Positions 24,215-32,214 of a stretch of DNA of 64,000 nt are shown here, piece after piece. The DNA is taken from NCBI GenBank assembly GCA_947492185.1, contig CANLMR010000007.1:62001-126000 (forward strand), written 5' to 3'. Position 1 is the first letter of the stretch, and each line of letters opens with the position of its first letter. The DNA comes from an uncultured Tenacibaculum sp. GTDB taxonomy: Bacteria > Bacteroidota > Bacteroidia > Flavobacteriales > Flavobacteriaceae. The notes below the pieces were generated by a model. It ran no database searches. It was not told the origin of the DNA and was given only the letters and a program-made list of their open reading frames with translations. The position numbers and the translations under genes were made by a program.

Positions 24215-26302
24215 ATGAAAAAACTAATGTTATCTGGTGCGTTAATTGCAATCGGATTCACAGTTTCTGCACAAGATCTACCAACTAATGCAGAACCAGG
24301 GAAGTGTTACGTAAGATGTAAAACTCCTGAAGTATGGAAAAACCAAGATGTTACTATTGAAGTGGCACCGGCTTACAAAAGAATTGTTACTTACCCTGCT
24401 AAGTACAAAACAATTACAGAAAGAGTTTTAGTTGACGAAGGAGGAGAAAGACTAGTTGTTGTTCCTGCGAAGTATGAAACTCAAAACTTTACGGTAGTTA
24501 CTAAAGAAGCTTCTACAAGATTAGAAAAATCTTTAGGAAGACCGTCTGTAGAAAATGAAACGGTAGTTACTAAAGAAGCTTCAAAGCGATTAACAGTTGT
24601 TCCTGCGAAATACGAAATGCGTGATGTAGTAGTAACTGTAAAAGATCCTTACAAAAGACTAGTATCTGTTCCTGCTAAGTATGAGACTCGTGATGTAACA
24701 GTTACTGTTAAAGAAGCGTCTCAACGTTTAGTGGTAGTTCCTGCTAAATTAAAAACGGTTTCTGAAGTTGTTACTGTTAAAGAAGCATCACAACGTTTAG
24801 AGGTTGTTCCTGCTAAATATGAAATGCGTGATGTAGTAGTAACTGTTAAAGAAGCATCTCAAAGAGTAGAGGTTGTTCCTGCTAAGTACGAAATGCGTGA
24901 CGTTACTGTAACTGTAAAAGAAGGATCACAACGTTTAGAAGTTGTTCCAGCTGTTTATGGTACTGAAACTATTTCTTACAGAAAAAGAGAGTATGGTAAT
25001 AGATTAAAAGTAGTGCCAGCTTCTTTTAGTAGAGATAGTGAAGTAATTGAAGTTAGAGCTAAGTCTGCTAAATGGCAAATGAGTGAAAGAGCTCCTGATT
25101 GTACTTCTTCTGACCCTAACGATTGTCGTTACTGGTGTTACAAAGAAGTTCCAGCTCAATTTACTACAGTTCAAAAAACATTATTATCTGCAGATGCTTC
25201 AGTTGTAACTACACCAGAATGTAATGAAGCTACTTCTTCTTCAGGTTGTGGAAACGCTACTTATGTTAAACGAGTAATGAAAACTCCACCAAGTACAAGA
25301 GTAATTGATATTCCTGCAGTAACAAAAGTGGTTAAGAAGAGAGTAATGGTAACTCCACCTTCTACTAGAACAATTGATATTCCTTCTGTAACAAAAGTGA
25401 TTAAGAAGAGAGTAATGGTAACTCCACCTTCTACTAGAACTATTGAAATTCCTGCTGTTACACAAACTGTTAAGAGAACAGTTGTTGATGTTCCTGCTAC
25501 TACAAGAGTAATTAATATTCCAGCAGTAACAAAAGTTGTTAAGAAAACAGTTATGGTAACTCCTCCAACTACAAGAGAAGTTGAGGTTCCTGCAGTAACA
25601 AAAGTTGTTAAGAAGAGAGTAATGGTTACTCCTCCTGCAACTAATGAAGTTGTTATCCCTGAGGTAACTACTACAGTTAAAAGATCAGTTCCTGCTGTAC
25701 AGTCTACAAGAGAAATTACAATTCCGGAAGTAACTAGTACAATGAAGAGAACAGTTATGGTAACTCCTCCAACTACAAGAGTAGTTAAGATTGAGCCTAA
25801 ATATGCAACAATTAAGAAAACTATACTTGATAAAGATGCATACTCTACAGAAAAATCTGTTGACGCTAAATATAAAACTGTTACTAAAGAAGTTTTAGTT
25901 TCTAAAGGAGGATTAACTACTTGGAAAGAAGTAGAGTGTAAATTAGTACAAAATACTCCATTACCAATTAACTGGAACTTAGGAAGTGCTACTTTAACTT
26001 CTGGAGCTAAAAGAATTATTGATGCTCGTTTATTACCAATCTTAAAAGATGGTGTAGCTGTAGCAATTGAGTCTCATACTGATTCTAGAGGTTCTAAGAC
26101 TAGTAACCAATCTTTATCTGAAAGAAGAGCTCAAGCAGTAGTAAACTACTTAATTTCTAAAGGAATTAACCCAAGTAAGTTAACTGCTAACGGATACGGA
26201 GAAAACAGATTAACAAACAGATGTGCTGATGGTGTATCATGTACTGAGCGTGAGCATTCAGCAAACAGAAGAACTACTTTTAGAGTTATCGATCAAAAAT
26301 AA
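24215..26302 (+). CDS. OmpA-family protein with about twenty 23-residue repeats
   Basis: 695 aa. Signal peptide ending 'VSAQ' (residue 20). A short Cys-containing opening ('GKCYVRCKTPE') is followed by two tandem arrays. The first (about 45-285) uses units like RLEVVPAKYEMRDVVVTVKE..., 23 residues each. A cysteine-rich stretch follows (about 290-345, with DC, DCRYWC, EC, GC), and then a second array (about 350-575) uses units like 'VTPPSTRTIDIPAVTKVVKK', also 23 residues. The two unit types align on R, the P of (V/I)PA, and the alternating V pattern, so they are likely one ancestral repeat. The C-terminal OmpA domain (about 585-695) has 'IESHTDSRGSKTSNQSLSER', 'GYGENR' and 'NRRTTF', which bind peptidoglycan. 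I infer a long outer-membrane or cell-surface beta-strand stalk tied to the wall. Strong terminator follows. Confidence 0.85.
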   Translation: MKKLMLSGALIAIGFTVSAQDLPTNAEPGKCYVRCKTPEVWKNQDVTIEVAPAYKRIVTYPAKYKTITERVLVDEGGERLVVVPAKYETQNFTVVTKEASTRLEKSLGRPSVENETVVTKEASKRLTVVPAKYEMRDVVVTVKDPYKRLVSVPAKYETRDVTVTVKEASQRLVVVPAKLKTVSEVVTVKEASQRLEVVPAKYEMRDVVVTVKEASQRVEVVPAKYEMRDVTVTVKEGSQRLEVVPAVYGTETISYRKREYGNRLKVVPASFSRDSEVIEVRAKSAKWQMSERAPDCTSSDPNDCRYWCYKEVPAQFTTVQKTLLSADASVVTTPECNEATSSSGCGNATYVKRVMKTPPSTRVIDIPAVTKVVKKRVMVTPPSTRTIDIPSVTKVIKKRVMVTPPSTRTIEIPAVTQTVKRTVVDVPATTRVINIPAVTKVVKKTVMVTPPTTREVEVPAVTKVVKKRVMVTPPATNEVVIPEVTTTVKRSVPAVQSTREITIPEVTSTMKRTVMVTPPTTRVVKIEPKYATIKKTILDKDAYSTEKSVDAKYKTVTKEVLVSKGGLTTWKEVECKLVQNTPLPINWNLGSATLTSGAKRIIDARLLPILKDGVAVAIESHTDSRGSKTSNQSLSERRAQAVVNYLISKGINPSKLTANGYGENRLTNRCADGVSCTEREHSANRRTTFRVIDQK

Positions 26303-26336
26303 TTGATTACTTAAGTTTCTTCTAATAAGAAATATG

Positions 26337-26368
26337 AAAGCCCAAGCATTAAGCTTGGGCTTTTTTTT
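26337..26368. terminator. terminator after the OmpA-family gene
   Basis: AAAGCCCAAGC / GCTTGGGCTTT perfect 11-bp stem with loop ATTAA and a T-run. It may also end the leftward ParA-like transcript. Confidence 0.9.
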
Positions 26369-26388
26369 ATGGTATGTTTTATTATTGT

Positions 26389-27495
26389 TTATACTTTACT
26401 AAACCATTTTGTAGTATAGTGAGATACACAGTCATTTTTAAAATATAAGTACAAAAATTTCTTCTTAAAGAATTTACTCTTGTTAATTTTATAAACCCAT
26501 ACATTTCCAAAATGATTCTTATAACAAGCGCCTAGTTTTTTCTTTATATATGTTTTTTGTAAGTTAATTAACGAATCAAAGTTTTTAGGAAAAGAATTTG
26601 GTTTATCATCAAAATTAAGACTGCATGTTTTTAATACTTTTTCAAAAAGAGAGTTGTTTTCTATTTCGAAATCAGATGTTTTAGTTAGTTTTTTTGTGTT
26701 AAAAATGCTTTCTTTTTCTTCTGGTATTAATGGCGTTTCAGATATTGCCGATTCTTTTATTATTATTTCGCTAGCTAATTGTAAATAACATTTTGCTCCC
26801 TCACAATTAATATCAAATTCTAATACACTTTGTCCATAACCTGGGGCTTGGGTAATCTTAGAGCTTCTATAAATAATAGTATCAAAAACCAAATCATTAA
26901 AATAATTACGCATATATGTAGCAACCTGATTCGATAAATTAACTCTTTTGTTGTACATAGTGAGTAAAAAGCCTTGTATGTGTAGTTTATCGTTTAAGTT
27001 TTTTTGTGTGTAACGAATAGTCTTTAGAAACTTGTGGAGTCCTTCAAGAGCATAATAATCACACTGAACAGGGATGATAACCGAATCAGAGCTGGTTAAT
27101 ATATCTAAGTTCTTAGCTTTAAAAAAAGGAACACAATCGATTAATACATAATCATATGATTTATGTATGGATTTCAAAGCTTTATTAAATTTTGATTCTT
27201 TGGTGGTTCTTTTAAATAGATTAAGGTCTTCTATAAACGGTAATAAATCTACATTAGGTGAACTTGTTTTGATAATGTTGTTTCGAATTACAGAAGTGAA
27301 ATCCATAAACTGTAATGAAGGATTATTCAGTTTTTTAGAATCAAACCCAAACGAGATTGTGGCATTTGCTAAAGGGTCGGTATCAATAACCAAAACTTTC
27401 TTTTCTAGTATACCTAATGCAGCTGACAAATTAACGCATGTAGTAGTTTTACCTACACCGCCTTTTTGGTTACAAATGGAGATTATTTTTCCCAT
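26389..27495 (-). CDS. ParA-like ATPase with C-terminal extension, no ParB nearby
   Basis: 368 aa. The N-terminal about 255 residues are a ParA/Soj-type deviant Walker ATPase: 'CNQKGGVGKTTTCVNLSAAL' (KGGVGKTT at 11-18), 'VLVIDTDPLANATISFG' (canonical form DxDPQGNAT), and 'YVLIDCVPFF' (canonical IIDCPPSL). About 110 extra residues follow, with an unusual Lys/Phe-rich end ('KFFKKKFLYLYFKND') not found in Soj. No parB gene or parS-like set lies next to it, and its neighbours are unrelated. It may position a membrane or surface structure rather than the chromosome (compare MinD/ParC-like orphan ParAs), which is inference. The C-terminal part could also be a partner-binding module. Confidence 0.85.
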   Translation of the reverse strand: MGKIISICNQKGGVGKTTTCVNLSAALGILEKKVLVIDTDPLANATISFGFDSKKLNNPSLQFMDFTSVIRNNIIKTSSPNVDLLPFIEDLNLFKRTTKESKFNKALKSIHKSYDYVLIDCVPFFKAKNLDILTSSDSVIIPVQCDYYALEGLHKFLKTIRYTQKNLNDKLHIQGFLLTMYNKRVNLSNQVATYMRNYFNDLVFDTIIYRSSKITQAPGYGQSVLEFDINCEGAKCYLQLASEIIIKESAISETPLIPEEKESIFNTKKLTKTSDFEIENNSLFEKVLKTCSLNFDDKPNSFPKNFDSLINLQKTYIKKKLGACYKNHFGNVWVYKINKSKFFKKKFLYLYFKNDCVSHYTTKWFSKV

Positions 27496-27741
27496 TTCGA
27501 GTAGAAGTTTCTTATAAGTATTTAAGGTTTAGTTATTGTAAAAATAGCAAAATAATTGATAATTAAGGGTTTAATTGAATGTGTTTTTGTGTTTTGTTAG
27601 TTTGAACTATAAATTCAACTATCTTTTAAGTTTGAAGTTCGATATCTTAAAAAGAGTTTACTTGTCCATTTCTGTATAAATGATTAAAAGAAATTAAAAT
27701 AGAGAAATAAAGTTTAATAACTTTATAAGTTTATAAAAAAC

Positions 27742-27771
27742 AAAAAAGCTTCAAGTTTCCTTGAAGCTTTT
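27742..27771 (-). terminator. terminator of tRNA-Ser
   Basis: On the minus strand AAAGCTTCAAG / CTTGAAGCTTT pair around GAAA and are followed by a T-run, immediately after the tRNA 3' end. Confidence 0.88.
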
Positions 27772-27772
27772 G

Positions 27773-27857
27773 CGGTGAAAGAGGGATTCGAACCCCCGGA
27801 CCTGTTACAGTCAATGGTTTTCAAGACCACCGCATTCGACCACTCTGCCATTTCACC
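27773..27857 (-). tRNA. tRNA-Ser (anticodon TGA)
   Basis: An 85-nt class II tRNA on the minus strand. Acceptor GGTGAAA/TTTCACC, anticodon loop within 'GGTCTTGAAAACC' giving TGA, long variable arm, T-arm with GGGGG-TTCGAAT-CCCTC, discriminator G. A TATATTTG box on the same strand at 27888-27895 is its likely promoter. Confidence 0.95.
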
Positions 27858-27887
27858 AGTCGACTCACGATTTCTCGTTTGCGGATG

Positions 27888-27895
27888 CAAATATA
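27888..27895 (-). promoter_or_regulatory. -7 box of tRNA-Ser
   Basis: TATATTTG on the minus strand, 30 bases before the tRNA 5' end. No exact TTG at the proper distance. Confidence 0.6.
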
Positions 27896-28143
27896 ACAAC
27901 CTTTTTGAATTAAAGAAAAGAAAAAGATACTTTTTTAAATTGTTTTTCTTTACTAAAGTCTAATGTGTTTACAATCAAAATAATATCGTTTTTGTTTTTA
28001 GAGCGTTAAAACCAAGTTTAATTCTCAAAATGCTATTTCAAGTGAAGTTTTTCTATTAAAAAGGTTTATTTTCTACAGATAAAAGACTTTAGTTTTTCTC
28101 TTAATTGGTTACCTTCGTTTTTTTAATTTTTTAAAGCAAGTTT

Positions 28144-29205
28144 ATGTTTAATTCTTTTGGAAATATTTTAAGGCTTACTTCTTTTGGAGAATCTCACGGA
28201 GTAGCAATTGGTGGAGTTATCGATGGATTTCCTGCTGGTGTTGAGATTGATTTAGAAGCAGTACAGAAAGAATTGAATAGGCGTAAACCTGGTCAGTCTA
28301 AGATAGTTACTCAACGTAAAGAACCAGATGCAGTTGAATTTTTATCTGGAATTTTTGAAGGAAAATCTACTGGGATGTCTATTGGTTTTGTGATTAAAAA
28401 TACTAATCAAAAAAGCAAAGATTATAATCATAATACTAATGTATATCGTCCTTCTCATGCAGATTATACCTATGATAAAAAATATGGAATACGTGATTAT
28501 AGAGGTGGGGGTAGAACTTCGGCTAGGGAAACTGCAAATTGGGTGGTTGCTGGAGCCTTAGCAAAACAGTTGTTGAGTTATATTAAAATTAATGCATTTA
28601 CTTCTTCTGTGGGAGAGATCTTTATGAATAAGTCTTATCAAGATTTAGATTTTTCTAAAACAGAAAGTAATATCGTTCGTTGTCCTGATGAAGATTCTGC
28701 TGAAAACATGATTGCTAAAATCCAAGAAATAAGAAAAGCAGGTGATACAATTGGAGGAACAATTACATGTGTTGCTCAAAATGTACCAGTAGGTTTAGGA
28801 GAGCCAATTTTTCATAAACTTCATGCTGAATTAGGAAAAGCAATGCTTTCAATAAATGCAGTAAAAGGCTTTGAATTCGGTAGTGGATTTTGTGGGGCTA
28901 AAATGACGGGATCTGAGCACAATGATATTTTTAATACCGATGGTACTACACAATCAAATTTATCAGGAGGTATTCAAGGAGGTATTTCAAACGGGATGGA
29001 TATATACTTTAGAGTAGCGTTTAAACCAGTTGCTACAATCATGCAAAATCAATCTACAATCAATTCTGAAGGTGAAGCTACAGAAATTCATGGAAAAGGG
29101 AGACACGATCCATGTGTTGTTCCTAGAGCCGTTCCTATAGTTGAAGCGTTAACAGCTTTAGTTTTAGCAGATTTCGTTTTAATGAATAGAACAAGAAAAG
29201 CATAG
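28144..29205 (+). CDS. aroC: chorismate synthase
   Basis: 353 aa. Forms chorismate from EPSP using reduced FMN, the last step of the shikimate pathway. Chorismate is needed for menaquinone (menD and menB are in this window), aromatic amino acids and folate. Family signatures: '[12 protein letters not shown]' at the N-terminus, '[15 protein letters not shown]', '[24 protein letters not shown]' (quoted in part), 'ARETA', and '[17 protein letters not shown]' near the end. Standalone gene with a long upstream region and no clear -33/-7 pair. Confidence 0.97.
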   Translation: MFNSFGNILRLTSFGESHGVAIGGVIDGFPAGVEIDLEAVQKELNRRKPGQSKIVTQRKEPDAVEFLSGIFEGKSTGMSIGFVIKNTNQKSKDYNHNTNVYRPSHADYTYDKKYGIRDYRGGGRTSARETANWVVAGALAKQLLSYIKINAFTSSVGEIFMNKSYQDLDFSKTESNIVRCPDEDSAENMIAKIQEIRKAGDTIGGTITCVAQNVPVGLGEPIFHKLHAELGKAMLSINAVKGFEFGSGFCGAKMTGSEHNDIFNTDGTTQSNLSGGIQGGISNGMDIYFRVAFKPVATIMQNQSTINSEGEATEIHGKGRHDPCVVPRAVPIVEALTALVLADFVLMNRTRKA

Positions 29206-29346
29206 TTTTTTAGTAAATTATAACACTTTGTTTAAAAATTAAATGAATGTTAAAAAATTGATGTTGTTAACTTATCAACATTAACATTTTAGAACTCTTT
29301 TTTCATGTAATTTTAAACTCCTTCTTTTTTAAAATTATACTTTTTC

Positions 29347-30417
29347 ATGAAATCAGAGTTTATATACGGCAGAGGTGCTCAGCATAATACACATAATAGA
29401 TTTTTGAAGCATAGTTCTGAAATATTAGATGATTTCTTAAGCTATTGTGAAGCTGAAAATGAAAAAGCGGATACGAATAAAACATCTTATTTAGAAATAT
29501 TTCCTAAGACGATTTTAAATAAAGTAAATAGCCCAGATATAGGATTTAATTATTCTATGAATCCATATCAAGGTTGTGAACATGGTTGTATTTATTGTTA
29601 CGCTAGAAATACTCATGAATATTGGGGGTATTCAGCAGGTTTGGATTTTGAACGTAAAATTTTATATAAGTCAAATGCTGCGGAATTATTAGAAAAAAAA
29701 TTGAGAAGTAGAAGTTGGATTCCAGAACGAATTATGTTTTCAGGTAATACAGATTGTTATCAGCCTATTGAGAAAAAACTTAATATTACCCGTGAAATGT
29801 TAAAGGTATTGTTGAAGTTAAAACATCCTGTAGGAATGATTACTAAGAATGCTTTAATACTTAGAGATTTAGATATTTTGAAAGAAATGGCTAAATTAAA
29901 CCTGGTTAATGTTAGCATTTCTATAACTTCACTTTCCGAGCAAACAAGAAGAACTTTAGAGCCAAGAACAGCAAGTGTAAAAAAAAGGTTAGAAACAGTA
30001 GAAAAACTAGTAAATAATAGTATTCCAGTAAATGTTATGATGGCTCCAATTATTCCTGCTATAAATAACCATGAAATCCTCCCATTAGTAAAAAGAGTTA
30101 GTGAACTCGGAGCTTCTTCAGTAGGTTATACTATTGTTCGTTTAAATGGAGCGATAGGAGAGATTTTTACCAATTGGGTACAAAAAGCTTATCCAGATAG
30201 AGCGAATAAAATTTTAAATCAAATTAAAGACTGTCATGGTGGTTCATTAAATGATTCTAGATATGGTAAGAGAATAAAAGGAGAAGGTAAATTTGTAGAA
30301 CAGGTTGCTATGCAATTTAAATTAGCAAGAAATTTATACCTAAAAAATAAAGAGTTACCAAAACTTAATTATGCATTGTTTGATAAACATCAAACAAATC
30401 AAATGAAACTATTTTAA
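29347..30417 (+). CDS. PA0069-family radical SAM protein
   Basis: 356 aa. Cluster motif 'GCEHGCIYCYAR' (CxxxCxxC) follows 'MNPYQ', exactly as in the PA0069/SplB-like branch. 'MFSGNTDCYQPIEKKL', 'MITKNALILRD', 'VSISITSL' and 'LEPRTAS' are also family-typical. These proteins resemble spore photoproduct lyase, but their substrate in non-sporulating bacteria is not established. Cytoplasmic, monocistronic. Confidence 0.88.
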   Translation: MKSEFIYGRGAQHNTHNRFLKHSSEILDDFLSYCEAENEKADTNKTSYLEIFPKTILNKVNSPDIGFNYSMNPYQGCEHGCIYCYARNTHEYWGYSAGLDFERKILYKSNAAELLEKKLRSRSWIPERIMFSGNTDCYQPIEKKLNITREMLKVLLKLKHPVGMITKNALILRDLDILKEMAKLNLVNVSISITSLSEQTRRTLEPRTASVKKRLETVEKLVNNSIPVNVMMAPIIPAINNHEILPLVKRVSELGASSVGYTIVRLNGAIGEIFTNWVQKAYPDRANKILNQIKDCHGGSLNDSRYGKRIKGEGKFVEQVAMQFKLARNLYLKNKELPKLNYALFDKHQTNQMKLF

Positions 30418-30647
30418 AGGTTAGCTTCTAATTTTTATAGGTTGTAAAGTTGAGTTTTGTTTACATTTAGGGATGTCTAAAATGTTTTTTAAAATAGCTT
30501 TTATTGTTTCTAATAGATAAGTAAGCATCATTTTATTGATTTTTAATATAGGTTATATAGCATCTAAGTCGTATAATTTTAAAAGTATTTACAATTAAAT
30601 TAATTAGATACATTTTTTATTTTAGTTGAAAATTTTGTTAGAGTATT

Positions 30648-31694
30648 ATGTTTGATAACCCAGTGTTATTTTTTATTTGCGGATTAGGAGTATTTAATGG
30701 TTTTTTAGTGGCTCTGTATTTTCTTTTTTTTAACCGAGAAAGAAGAGTTCAAAACTTTTTATTTGGATTACTGGTGCTGTTTTTAAGTATGAGAATTGGT
30801 AAGTCCTTATATGTTATTTTTACGCCAAAAGAAGAACGAAATATTACTTTAATTCAAATAGGATTATCTGCTTGTTTTTTAATTGGTGTTAGCCTTTTTT
30901 ATTACATAAAATCTTCTTTAGAAAATAGAAAAGAGTTTCCAGTAAAATGGAAATTAAATTTTGGAGTTTTAACAATTATTATAGTTGTTTTAGGGTTTGT
31001 TTTCCCATATGAGTATGCCAAAGGTTTTTGGAATTCTTATTTTGTATATGTTATATATTCTGTTTGGGGAATTTACATTTTAGCTTCTGGATTTATTTTA
31101 AGAAACAAATTTAAAAAAATACTTAGTAGATCAGAAAAAAGTACTACTTCAGAAATTTGGTTGATTTGGGTGTATGTCGCGAACTTGTTAATTTTTATAG
31201 CCTATTTAATTGGTATGTTTTATTTGTATTTAGTAGGCACAATTACATTCTCAATTGTTTTTTATGTTTTATTAATTTTCTTCCTTTCCAAGAAAAATAG
31301 AGAAGTAATTTTTAAAGATATTCCAGAAAAATATGCTTCAAAAAAAATAATGGAGGCAGAGGCAGAGAGTTTGCTAGAAAAATTGAACGAATTAATTACA
31401 AAAGAAAGTTTGTATAAAAACACAAATATTAAAATTTCGGATATCGCTAAAGAAATTAAAATTACTCCGCATAAATTATCTCAATTATTAAATGATAATT
31501 TAGGTAAAAGTTTTACTGCTTTTATGAATGAGTATAGAATTGAAGAAGCAAAAAAGTTATTAAAAGAACGAAAAGAATTGACGTTGGAAGCTATAGGTTT
31601 TGAAGCAGGGTTTTCTTCTAAATCAAATTTTTATGCAACTTTTAAGAAAGTAGTAGGATTAACTCCATCGCAATTCCAACAACAGTTTTTATAG
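30648..31694 (+). CDS. membrane-anchored AraC-family regulator
   Basis: 348 aa. The N-terminal two thirds (about 1-225) hold seven or so hydrophobic helices ('LFFICGLGVFNGFLVALYFLFF', in part). The C-terminal AraC HTH (about 245-348) has 'ISDIAKEIKITPHKLSQLLN' and 'LTLEAIGFEAGFSSKSNFYATFKKVVGLTPSQFQ' (in part). Membrane AraC regulators of this form are common in Flavobacteriia and presumably sense an extracellular or membrane signal. It lies directly before the NTF2-like/DUF5916 pair on the same strand and is a candidate regulator of them. Confidence 0.88.
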   Translation: MFDNPVLFFICGLGVFNGFLVALYFLFFNRERRVQNFLFGLLVLFLSMRIGKSLYVIFTPKEERNITLIQIGLSACFLIGVSLFYYIKSSLENRKEFPVKWKLNFGVLTIIIVVLGFVFPYEYAKGFWNSYFVYVIYSVWGIYILASGFILRNKFKKILSRSEKSTTSEIWLIWVYVANLLIFIAYLIGMFYLYLVGTITFSIVFYVLLIFFLSKKNREVIFKDIPEKYASKKIMEAEAESLLEKLNELITKESLYKNTNIKISDIAKEIKITPHKLSQLLNDNLGKSFTAFMNEYRIEEAKKLLKERKELTLEAIGFEAGFSSKSNFYATFKKVVGLTPSQFQQQFL

Positions 31695-31787
31695 TCTAGT
31701 TTTATAATATAGGACACCTGAATTATAAAATATCATCTGCTTATATAATAGTTTCAAGAATTTTGAATCAAATTAAAATTCTAAACT

Positions 31788-32213
31788 ATGAAACGAGCTT
31801 TAATAGCATTTATCTTAATTGGATTTCAAGTTCTAAATGGACAATCAGAATTTCAAAATGTAGAAAAAACACTGCAAAATTATATTCAGGGAAGTTCATA
31901 TAATGAATTAGATATACTCAAAAGTGCATTTACTAATAATGCAACTTTATACCTAACTACAAAAAGTGGATTTAAAAGATATACACCAGAAGAATACGCA
32001 GGCTTTTTTAAAAATAAAAATAAGGGAGAATTTAATGGAAGAGTAGGGAAGGTATTGTCAATTGATGTAGTAAGAGATATTGCATCAGCAAAAGTTGAGA
32101 TAGCAGGTCCAGAAAGAAAATGGATATATGTTGATTTATTCTTGTTGAAAAAGCAAGATGGGAAATGGAATATTATAAGTAAAACTGCAACGAGAGTAGA
32201 TGAAAATAAGTAG
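31788..32213 (+). CDS. secreted NTF2-like protein (putative lumazine-binding type)
   Basis: 141 aa. Signal peptide ends near 'LNGQ'. The rest is a cone-shaped NTF2/SnoaL-type fold: 'VEKTLQNYIQGSSYNELDILKSAF', 'NATLYLTTKSGFKRYTPEEYAGFFK' (both in part), and 'YVDLFLLKKQDGKWNIISK'. Matches the putative lumazine-binding-like subfamily by these motifs. One base separates its stop from the proper start of the DUF5916 gene, so the two are co-transcribed. Confidence 0.82.
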   Translation: MKRALIAFILIGFQVLNGQSEFQNVEKTLQNYIQGSSYNELDILKSAFTNNATLYLTTKSGFKRYTPEEYAGFFKNKNKGEFNGRVGKVLSIDVVRDIASAKVEIAGPERKWIYVDLFLLKKQDGKWNIISKTATRVDENK

Positions 32214-32214
32214 A

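Noticed and set aside
25241-25465. Minus-strand open frame inside the OmpA-family gene
   Set aside because: It arises from the tandem repeats read backward and shows no start context.
26389-27495. Plasmid or chromosome parAB locus with origin
   Set aside because: No parB, dnaA box cluster or replication gene lies nearby.
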